A stretch of DNA of 64,000 bases, taken from contig JAQUND010000007.1 in NCBI GenBank assembly GCA_028717785.1, positions 10,117 through 74,116 of the forward strand. The letters run 5' to 3'. This document shows, in pieces, positions 57,301-64,000 of this stretch. The DNA comes from Candidatus Nanoarchaeia archaeon. Lineage in GTDB: Archaea; Nanoarchaeota; Nanoarchaeia; SCGC-AAA011-G17; JAFCDX01. Made by a program: the position numbers and the translations under genes. The notes beneath the pieces are model-generated. The model did no database searches. It was not told where the DNA came from and worked only from the letters and a program-made list of their open reading frames with translations. The first letter of the stretch is position 1, and each line of letters begins with the position of its first letter.

Positions 57301-60300
57301 ATGAAAACATTAAAATTTTTCTTGATTTTCTTAGTCGCTATTGCAAGTTTTGCCGACAAGAAACTTGATGGTCTTCTTTTTAAAAAAGATTATAAGCAAG
57401 TTATCAAATATATTGAGACAAACTATAAAGTGCAAGACGAAGAAACTACTTATGCTTATGGTTTTGCACATGAAAATCTCGGCTTTGATGAAAAAGCAAT
57501 TGCTTGCTATCTGTCTTTATATAGACTTTATCCTTCTAATTGTCTTGTTCTAACTTCTCTTGCTAGAGTCTATTGTAAAATCGGTCTTTGCGAAAGAGCT
57601 TATGAATTCTCTTCTAAATGCGTACAAAAAGACTCAATTACTGAAAGTTACAAACTTCAACATGCTAGTATCTGTTACAAAATTAGAAGGTATGATGAGG
57701 CCCAAAAATGGTTCGAAAAAATTAGAACAACAAAAGAAGCTAAAGAAGCATTGGGCACAATTTACTATGAAAGAAAATTGTATAAACAAGCTATTCCCTA
57801 TTTATTGAAACAATATTCACTTAAAAAAGATGATGCAATTGCACTCCGTCTTTCATTATGTTATGCGGCTCTTGGTCAATCTGATTCTTCATTATTGTAT
57901 TTGAAAACTGTAAACAATATTTCTATAGAGGACAGACTCAAACTTGCTAGACTTTATATCTCAAAAGGACAATGCCAAGAAGCTTTTGTTGAGTACAATA
58001 AACTCCAAGTACAAAGTTTTCAATATGAAGATTTGACAAATCAAGGGAAATGCTTAGAAGAACAAAAAAATATTTCAAGAGCTCTTGCTTTTTATGAAGC
58101 AGCAACAAAAAAAGCTGATGCCAAACAAGCATTGCAGCTTAAATTGAAAATAGCAAAAATATACATGAATTTGAAAGATTATGTAAGTGTTTTGAAATAT
58201 GTAAAAGAATTTGAAGTGTTAAACGCAGGTCTTGAATACAATAGACTTATAGCCCAATACTATGCAACTACAAATGATTATGCTAAAATTGAATTATATG
58301 CAAATAAAGTTTTAAGAGTTGACTCATCAGCTATTCCAATGTATTTCCTGTTGATCGATGCTTATGAAAAACAGAATTATAAGACAAAAGCAAAAAAAAT
58401 AGCAGTTCGGCTTTCAAAACAAAAAGATACGCCAGAAAATGCTTTGCAACTTGGTGATTACTATTATGAAAACAAAAATTATGATAAAGCTCAAAAATAT
58501 TACGAAAAGACATATATTTTTAGAGAAAATTTTGATGTTCTTGAAAGAATAGCGATTTGTGCTTTCAAACAACAAGATTATGATAAAGCAAAAGATGCTT
58601 CTGAAACACTTTTAAGAAAAGGAGCTGCTTCCAATAAATGCAGAGAAATAATCTATAAAATTGCTCTTGACAAAAAGAAATATCAAAAAGCAATTGAACA
58701 ACTTGAAATTCTTGTGAAATTTACGCCAAGCCTTGAGCAATACAAAGATTTAGCAGTTTGTTATAGAGAGACAAATAGAAAAGAACAACTATTTGTTATA
58801 GACACTAAAATTGTAGAACTCGATTCTAAAGACATAGAATCTAGAGAAAGACTTGCAAATTCTTATTATGCAACTGAAAAAAACGCTCAGGCATTGAAAC
58901 ACTATTATGAATTAGAAAAACTTAGAGTTTTCAATGTCACAGACTATTTCAAAATTGTTACATTGCTAGGGAAAGCAAAAGACAATCAGAATTCCATTGT
59001 GTATCTAAAAAAGATCCTGAATCTTGATGCTCAAAATGTAGATGCTCATAAAAAATTAGCTGATGTCTATTTCAAACTTAAAGATTATGACAATGCCTAT
59101 CTAGAATACAACAAAACAATGACATTAGCTTATTCAAGAATAGACTATCTCAAGAATTTCAGCTATGTAGTCATAATCAAGAAAAATGTCTCAGAAATTA
59201 TAAGAATCTGCAATAGAGCTTTAGTGACAAAACAAGCTGATAGTTTGGTTATAATAAGCCTTGCTAATACTTATTATGATATGGGGAGCTACACAAAAGC
59301 ATTGAATGTCTACAATAAATTACAACAAGAAAAAATCACGGCACCTATTATTCTAAAAATAGCTATTTGTCAAGAAAGAACTGGTGCGATTTCAAATGCA
59401 ATAGCTTCTTATGAACAATATGTCAATCTTGTACAAACAGCAAAAAACGAATACTTCAACCTTGCAGCTCTTTATCTTAAACAAGGTAAAAAAGATTTAG
59501 AAATGAGCACGTACAAATCTTATCTTGCAAAATATAAAAATGATAAATTGAGTTTAAAAGTAGGAGTATACTCTTATGAAAAAGAAGACTACAAGTCAGC
59601 AGTAAAATACTTTGCTCTAGCAAATATTATAGGCAATGCTGATCAAAGTTTTATATATGGCAGAGCGCTTTTCATGACTAAAGAATATGATAATGCAATT
59701 TCAATTTTGACTATGTGTACGAAATTCAACAGTTATTCTAGAATAGCTGAAGTTTATAGACTCATAGCTGTTTCTCATGAAAATTTGAAAAATATAGAAA
59801 AAGCAATCAAGTTCTATAAACTCTATTGTCAAATCAATACTAGAGATTCTACATATTTCTACCACATGGGAAGATTACAAGAACAGCTACATGTCAATCT
59901 TGCAAAAGACATCTATGTAGCCAATACAAAAAGATTCTATTATGATTATAGAAACTATGAAAGACTAAGTGGAATTTATTTCAAGCTTGGGGATTATAAG
60001 AGAGCTCAGTATAACTTTGAAAAAACAAAAGCATTGAAAGACACTATTTCAGTAGATATGCTTTCAAAACTAGCATATTGCTACAAACAGAACGGCAACA
60101 GAGTTTTGGAAATAAAGACATATAAAGAGATTTTGGGCAGAGACAGTAAGAACTTTAATGCAAACAAGGAACTCGGCATCTATTGTTATGAAGTAGGCGA
60201 ACTACATGAAAGTCTAGCCTATCTACGAATGGCGAAGGCACAAAACAATTCTGACCCTGATATGTTATATATACTGGGCAAAATCTATTTGAAGGATGCC

Positions 60301-60900
60301 TATTCGAGTGAAGGCTTTGAATTCTTGCAAACAGCAAAACAACAAAAATCTAAAGACACAACAATAAGACTATATCTAATTGACTCTTACAAAAGATTCT
60401 CTAAATACAATGAAGCAAAAAATGAAACAGAACAATTGCTTGCAATAAACAGGAGTTTTACAAATCTAGATATCTATGCAAAAATTCTATATCAATTGAA
60501 GGATTATGCTGGTGCTGAAAATATAGCTGTAGAAATGAGAAAGAAAGAGCCGCAAGATATTAATTTAATGATGTTCTTAGCTCAAATCAAAATTGAGCAA
60601 GGCAATCTTGATGATGCTTTGGAATATTGCAAAATGGTTTCTTATGTTGATTCTAGATATGCTCCAGCAATTTGTAAAAGAGCTGACATCTATATGTTGA
60701 AAAAAGACAACGAAACAGCAAGAGAGTATTACAATAAAGCTATTTCAATAGATCCGAAATATGCTATGTCATATTATGGGCTTGGAATGATTTGTAAATT
60801 TAATGGCGAAATCAAAACTTATACTGAATATATAACAAAAGCTGTGGCGTTAGACTCGACAAATACTATCATAGCAGAAGAACTTAAAAGGACAAAATAA
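57301..60900 (+). CDS. secreted giant TPR-repeat protein, 1199 aa
   Basis: GGGAGGGAAT before ATG 57301; the frame extends to 57223 without ATG. Signal peptide (MKTLKFFLIFLVAIASFA). The rest is about 30 helical 34-residue repeats with TPR positions such as A-x-x-Y-E-x-A and Y-x-K-A-x-x-Y. Tyr/Lys-rich. TPR arrays hold protein complexes; a periplasmic or outer-surface role is inferred. The next gene starts on its last base. Confidence 0.88.
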   Translation: MKTLKFFLIFLVAIASFADKKLDGLLFKKDYKQVIKYIETNYKVQDEETTYAYGFAHENLGFDEKAIACYLSLYRLYPSNCLVLTSLARVYCKIGLCERAYEFSSKCVQKDSITESYKLQHASICYKIRRYDEAQKWFEKIRTTKEAKEALGTIYYERKLYKQAIPYLLKQYSLKKDDAIALRLSLCYAALGQSDSSLLYLKTVNNISIEDRLKLARLYISKGQCQEAFVEYNKLQVQSFQYEDLTNQGKCLEEQKNISRALAFYEAATKKADAKQALQLKLKIAKIYMNLKDYVSVLKYVKEFEVLNAGLEYNRLIAQYYATTNDYAKIELYANKVLRVDSSAIPMYFLLIDAYEKQNYKTKAKKIAVRLSKQKDTPENALQLGDYYYENKNYDKAQKYYEKTYIFRENFDVLERIAICAFKQQDYDKAKDASETLLRKGAASNKCREIIYKIALDKKKYQKAIEQLEILVKFTPSLEQYKDLAVCYRETNRKEQLFVIDTKIVELDSKDIESRERLANSYYATEKNAQALKHYYELEKLRVFNVTDYFKIVTLLGKAKDNQNSIVYLKKILNLDAQNVDAHKKLADVYFKLKDYDNAYLEYNKTMTLAYSRIDYLKNFSYVVIIKKNVSEIIRICNRALVTKQADSLVIISLANTYYDMGSYTKALNVYNKLQQEKITAPIILKIAICQERTGAISNAIASYEQYVNLVQTAKNEYFNLAALYLKQGKKDLEMSTYKSYLAKYKNDKLSLKVGVYSYEKEDYKSAVKYFALANIIGNADQSFIYGRALFMTKEYDNAISILTMCTKFNSYSRIAEVYRLIAVSHENLKNIEKAIKFYKLYCQINTRDSTYFYHMGRLQEQLHVNLAKDIYVANTKRFYYDYRNYERLSGIYFKLGDYKRAQYNFEKTKALKDTISVDMLSKLAYCYKQNGNRVLEIKTYKEILGRDSKNFNANKELGIYCYEVGELHESLAYLRMAKAQNNSDPDMLYILGKIYLKDAYSSEGFEFLQTAKQQKSKDTTIRLYLIDSYKRFSKYNEAKNETEQLLAINRSFTNLDIYAKILYQLKDYAGAENIAVEMRKKEPQDINLMMFLAQIKIEQGNLDDALEYCKMVSYVDSRYAPAICKRADIYMLKKDNETAREYYNKAISIDPKYAMSYYGLGMICKFNGEIKTYTEYITKAVALDSTNTIIAEELKRTK

Positions 60901-61943
60901 TGCCAAGTTCAATTCAGCACACGCCCTTTTTGATGAATCTGACTGTGCTTGTCATTGATGATGATCGTACAGAGTTAGATGTTCTCAAATTGTTTGTCGA
61001 CAATCATGGAGGTCATTGCTTTGTTGCTGAATCATTACCTAAAGCAATAGAACTTATAGAAGCTCATCAATTTGATGTAGCTCTTTGCGATATTTGCCTT
61101 GACAATGGTTGCTCTGGGTTTGATTTTATAGATCAAGCTAGTGGAATTGACCCTGAATTGACAATTATTTTAACTACAGGTTACAACACAGATCAATTTA
61201 TTACTACAATTATAAAAAAGAATATATATGCATTTTTGAGTAAACCTTTTCAACTCATGACTTTAGGTTTGTTACTGTTACAAGCTTCTCGTAATACAAG
61301 GAATCTAAGGAGAAACACACATCTAGCAGAAAACCTGCGTACAAAAATAGTTGCAATTCAAAAAGAGAGAGATAAAATTTTCTTTAATACTTTGACAGCA
61401 TTGACAAATGCTCTAGAACAAAAAGATGAGTACACAAAAAACCATTCAGAAATGGTAGGTGAACTCTCAGAGAAAATTTGTTGGGAATATTCTGATGACT
61501 CAAACTTTATTGAAGATGTTACTATAGCAGGCAGACTACATGACATTGGGAAAATTGGTATAAGAGACGAAATACTTTTTAAAAAAGATAAATTGTCAGA
61601 TGAAGAATATGAACTCATTAAACATCACTCAGAAATGTCATATAAAATTATTAAACCAGTCGATGCTGTCGGGAAAATAAGTGATTATGTCTTGCATCAC
61701 CATGAACGTTGGAATGGTGAAGGTTACCCACATAAATTGAAAGAAAAAGCAATACCTGCTGGTGCTCGTATTCTTGCTGTTGCTGACACTTTCAATGCAT
61801 TGGTTTCAAATAGACCTTATAGAAAAGCACAAGACATAGAATATGCTTTGCAAATTTTATTTGATGGACGTGGAATTCTTTTTGATGCTGAAATAGTAGA
61901 AATTCTTTACAAAATCATTAAAACAAAAAGGTTGGATTCATGA
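60900..61943 (+). CDS. response regulator with HD-GYP domain, 347 aa
   Basis: Receiver domain (about 10-130) with DDD, phospho-Asp in ALCDICLDNG, Thr in LTTGY and Lys in LSKPF. HD-GYP domain (about 165-340) with HSEMV, GRLHDIGKIG, HHSEMSY, HHHERWNGEGYP and AVADTFNALVS. Predicted to hydrolyse cyclic di-GMP when phosphorylated. TAATG junction with the TPR gene suggests one operon. This is uncommon in phages. Confidence 0.9.
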   Translation: MPSSIQHTPFLMNLTVLVIDDDRTELDVLKLFVDNHGGHCFVAESLPKAIELIEAHQFDVALCDICLDNGCSGFDFIDQASGIDPELTIILTTGYNTDQFITTIIKKNIYAFLSKPFQLMTLGLLLLQASRNTRNLRRNTHLAENLRTKIVAIQKERDKIFFNTLTALTNALEQKDEYTKNHSEMVGELSEKICWEYSDDSNFIEDVTIAGRLHDIGKIGIRDEILFKKDKLSDEEYELIKHHSEMSYKIIKPVDAVGKISDYVLHHHERWNGEGYPHKLKEKAIPAGARILAVADTFNALVSNRPYRKAQDIEYALQILFDGRGILFDAEIVEILYKIIKTKRLDS

Positions 61944-62326
61944 GTAAAATAAATGATTCTGCACAACAAGGCGTGTATTTCTTTCTTTGTCCAGGTTGTA
62001 ATTGTGCTCATTGGTTTTCTACAAGTGGTTTTACACCTGCACAAGCCTTAACAGACACTGTCCCTAAAGGACCTGTATGGACTTGGAATGGTGATAGAGA
62101 AAAACCAACAATTAGAGCTTCTATTTTAACCAAACATGTAAAAAACCCACCAGGAGATCCGAGTACTTGGGTTTTTGAAAACAATAAAGCTGTTGGTTGC
62201 AAGCAAATAATTTGTCACAGTTTTATAACTGATGGAAAAATTCAATTTCTACCAGATAGTACTCATGAACTAAGTGGTCAAACTGTGGAACTTCTTGATT
62301 GGGACCAAAAAGGTCAAGAGGATTAA
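61940..62326 (+). CDS. DUF6527-like protein, 128 aa
   Basis: ATGA overlap with the HD-GYP gene. Pattern FLCPGCNCAHWF, TWNGDREKPTIRASIL, CHSFITDGKIQFLPDSTHELSGQTVEL fits a phage-borne zinc-binding family I recall as DUF6527, sometimes near ubiquitin-like genes. Function unknown. Confidence 0.7.
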   Translation: MSKINDSAQQGVYFFLCPGCNCAHWFSTSGFTPAQALTDTVPKGPVWTWNGDREKPTIRASILTKHVKNPPGDPSTWVFENNKAVGCKQIICHSFITDGKIQFLPDSTHELSGQTVELLDWDQKGQED

Positions 62327-63330
62327 GATATTTTATTCGGTATTACTTTTTGTTGCATCCAATTATGTTCAGTTTGAACGTGGCCTTTTCTCACCCATTT
62401 GGCTACGTTCTTTCTGAATTTAGAAAAATGTATAACCCCTGAAGTTCTTATCACATAACCTTCGACAAGATCTTTACTCTCATTACAATACTTTTCGAAG
62501 GCTTTCGTAATTGCTTCTGGATCATAAATCCCTCGATAAAAAACAGGAACGGTAGTTAAATCAAGCAGCTCGCAATACTCTACTGTTTCATCCCAACACA
62601 ATGCTTCATTTTTGTCATTCCAAATAGAGAACACATTGAAAAAGCTTGTAAGATGCATATAATGAATTGAATGTTTTGCAAAAAGATTCTCTCCACAAAT
62701 CCTGTATCCTTGTGGTATTTGATATGCAATACTCCCATGCAACGCTTTCACCCATGTTCTTGACTCATGCCCGACAGAATCAATTGACCTAGCATGAATA
62801 TAATCAGGATACATATTGGTGTTTTCACCATCCATCTTTATTGTGCCAACAATTTCTTTTCCAAGAAATGCTGATTCATCTCTGAGTTTCTTGTCATTTT
62901 TCTGGAGCCCAGGAGAATTTGAAAGATGAAATGTTTTCTGATATTTGAAATAAGGAAGAAATAAATGGAGAGAATCTTTTAAAGCTTTTTGCACGTTAGG
63001 TTGTTCAAAAAGTTCACCTTTTAGACGTGTACCATTTGTGTTTACTATATTTCCCCAATGGTCATATTGTTCTTCAAAATCAAAATAATCTGGGAGATAA
63101 ACTTTTGTAATGCAAGCTTTTTCTCTTAATTTGCTGCAAGAAATCTTTGTCTCTTCTGCTTCAATATGATGCTCAGCACAAAGACTTACTCCATTATCAA
63201 GATGATAACCACCATCTTCGAACAGAGAACGATCAATAATATGGTGAGCATCAACAGCAGGAGCACCACACATGACACACTTGTTATTGTCTCGCTTAAA
63301 GACTGATTCTCTGAATTGTGTACGATCCAT
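62323..63330 (-). CDS. HNH-RNA ligase fusion, 335 aa
   Basis: Residues about 1-60 form an HNH zinc module (CVMCG, DAHHIIDRSLF, LCAEHH). Residues about 160-330 form a nucleotidyltransferase ligase domain: IKMDGEN (motif I, Lys nucleophile), RICGENLFAKHSI (motif III), VEGYVIRT (motif IV), FSKFRKNVAKWVRK (motif V), like T4 Rnl2-type RNA ligases. Predicted to seal RNA 3'-OH/5'-phosphate nicks. Confidence 0.85.
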   Translation of the reverse strand: MDRTQFRESVFKRDNNKCVMCGAPAVDAHHIIDRSLFEDGGYHLDNGVSLCAEHHIEAEETKISCSKLREKACITKVYLPDYFDFEEQYDHWGNIVNTNGTRLKGELFEQPNVQKALKDSLHLFLPYFKYQKTFHLSNSPGLQKNDKKLRDESAFLGKEIVGTIKMDGENTNMYPDYIHARSIDSVGHESRTWVKALHGSIAYQIPQGYRICGENLFAKHSIHYMHLTSFFNVFSIWNDKNEALCWDETVEYCELLDLTTVPVFYRGIYDPEAITKAFEKYCNESKDLVEGYVIRTSGVIHFSKFRKNVAKWVRKGHVQTEHNWMQQKVIPNKIS

Positions 63331-63336
63331 AAAAAT

Positions 63337-63516
63337 TTAAGAATTCAAAAGTGTTAAAATTTTTTCTTTTGCTTCTCTGTCAGAGAATTTGAATTTTCTT
63401 GAATATTTGCAAATGCCACATTTTTTATTTCGAGGTTTATAGTCAGAACAATAAGAACCGCAAGTATAACCTTTTTGTATTTCAATTTTTTGTGTAACAC
63501 AAAATCTAAAAATCAT
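63337..63516 (-). CDS. Cys-rich small protein, 59 aa
   Basis: CGSYC and CGIC pairs suggest a zinc knuckle, with a basic helical end. No strong SD. It lies directly upstream of the RNA ligase gene. Confidence 0.5.
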   Translation of the reverse strand: MIFRFCVTQKIEIQKGYTCGSYCSDYKPRNKKCGICKYSRKFKFSDREAKEKILTLLNS

Positions 63517-63569
63517 GTTAGTCGCTTTTTAAAGACTTTTGATTCCATAATTGAAGTATATCTATTTTA

Positions 63570-63887
63570 TTAGACATTTTTGCCAAATATTTTTTCAAAT
63601 TTCGAACTCCATGGGATGACTAGATTTCTGGGCACGCAAACACATGCTGAATGTGTTATAAGACAATTATTTACTTTCAAGTTTTTTTCAATCCATTGTT
63701 CATCGCAAGCATACTCTGTAATCAATGTATCACCATCTTCTCTATAAAGACAAACTCTACCATTAAATAAAGTCAATGTGTCTTTTTCTATATTTATTAC
63801 TCCTATTTTATGGCCATGATATGTGCCAATTCTTTTCATAACATCAATGCAATGTTTTGCTTCATTAAGTTGTTCTGTGAAGGTCAT
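63570..63887 (-). CDS. hypothetical protein, 105 aa
   Basis: Helical start then strand-rich domain (LTLFNGRVCLYRED). No recognised family; no clear SD. Confidence 0.6.
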   Translation of the reverse strand: MTFTEQLNEAKHCIDVMKRIGTYHGHKIGVINIEKDTLTLFNGRVCLYREDGDTLITEYACDEQWIEKNLKVNNCLITHSACVCVPRNLVIPWSSKFEKIFGKNV

Positions 63888-63965
63888 AAAATATTTATAA
63901 TTTATTTTTAAAAATACCTGTACACTTGATTATAATAGTGGTATATTTATTTCAAGGAAACAATT

Positions 63966-64000
63966 ATGAAAACTATTAGGATAGCAAACAGAACCCGCGA
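63966..64000 (+). CDS. partial gene start at window edge
   Basis: CAAGGAAACAATT then ATG; only about 11 codons are inside the window. Confidence 0.5.
   Translation, partial: MKTIRIANRTR

Noticed and set aside
1..64000. CRISPR array
   Set aside because: No set of equally spaced direct repeats with unique spacers; the only regular repeats are promoters and tRNA processing stems.

Overview
The window looks like part of a large (jumbo-type) tailed bacteriophage genome. Support comes from adjacent rIIA-like and rIIB-like genes, a DUF932-type phage/plasmid protein, dozens of tightly packed small genes with overlapping ATGA or TAATG junctions, a small tRNA set that includes an amber-suppressor anticodon, an intein, several RNA-repair enzymes and a tail-fibre/adhesin-like protein. 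No rRNA, ribosomal protein or core metabolic gene was seen. The host cannot be named. A lipobox, Sec-type signal peptides and strong AAGGAG ribosome sites only indicate a bacterium.

Region 1 (1-19.3 kb) is entirely plus-strand and noticeably richer in GC than the rest. It holds about 45 small genes in monocistronic or 2-4 gene units. Nearly every unit has its own copy of one promoter type, TTGGCA-N17/18-GATATA, a short leader ending in TAACAAGGAGAG, and many have a GC-rich hairpin terminator. I count 33 plus-strand copies and one minus-strand copy. This is probably the early or host-takeover regulon. It includes DUF932, rIIA-like, rIIB-like, SWIM-type and zinc-ribbon small proteins, a degenerate J-domain protein and two structured RNAs sharing the motif CTCCGGTAGAC.

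Region 2 (19.5-33.8 kb) is AT-rich and mostly minus-strand, beginning after a multi-hairpin strand switch. It holds small unknown genes, a LamG/IPT adhesin, a Na/Ca exchanger, a duplicated two-gene block, an opal-interrupted gene, HNH, CxxCxxCC, GNAT and rhomboid proteins, and a PTH2-like protein next to a tRNA with anticodon CUA.

Region 3 (33.8-40.5 kb, mostly plus) is a membrane-stress-like module: a Ser-rich membrane protein, a small acidic YjfI/YbjN-like protein, PspA/IM30, and a glutamate-receptor-type ligand-gated potassium channel. Region 4 (40.5-57.0 kb) contains RtcB RNA ligase interrupted by an HNH intein at its metal-binding cysteine, a NADAR protein, and then a minus-strand operon. 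The operon encodes a Ubl candidate ending Gly-Gly-His, a TROVE/vWA Ro-like protein, an E2/PRTRC-B-like candidate, a JAB/JAMM peptidase, a ThiF/E1-like enzyme, a PNK-type kinase and a WGR-PARP. Directly upstream is a four-unit tRNA array. Each unit sits inside its own complementary processing stem, and at least one tRNA gene (Ser, GCU) is circularly permuted, with its 3' half encoded before its 5' half.

Region 5 (57.3-64 kb) carries a 1199-residue secreted TPR protein, a REC-HD-GYP protein, a DUF6527-like protein and an HNH-RNA ligase fusion. Taken together, the right part suggests a phage RNA maintenance system: three RNA end-joining or end-healing enzymes, a Ro-like RNA binder, ADP-ribose enzymes, a ubiquitin-like conjugation cassette and permuted or stem-embedded tRNAs. 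That functional link is inference.
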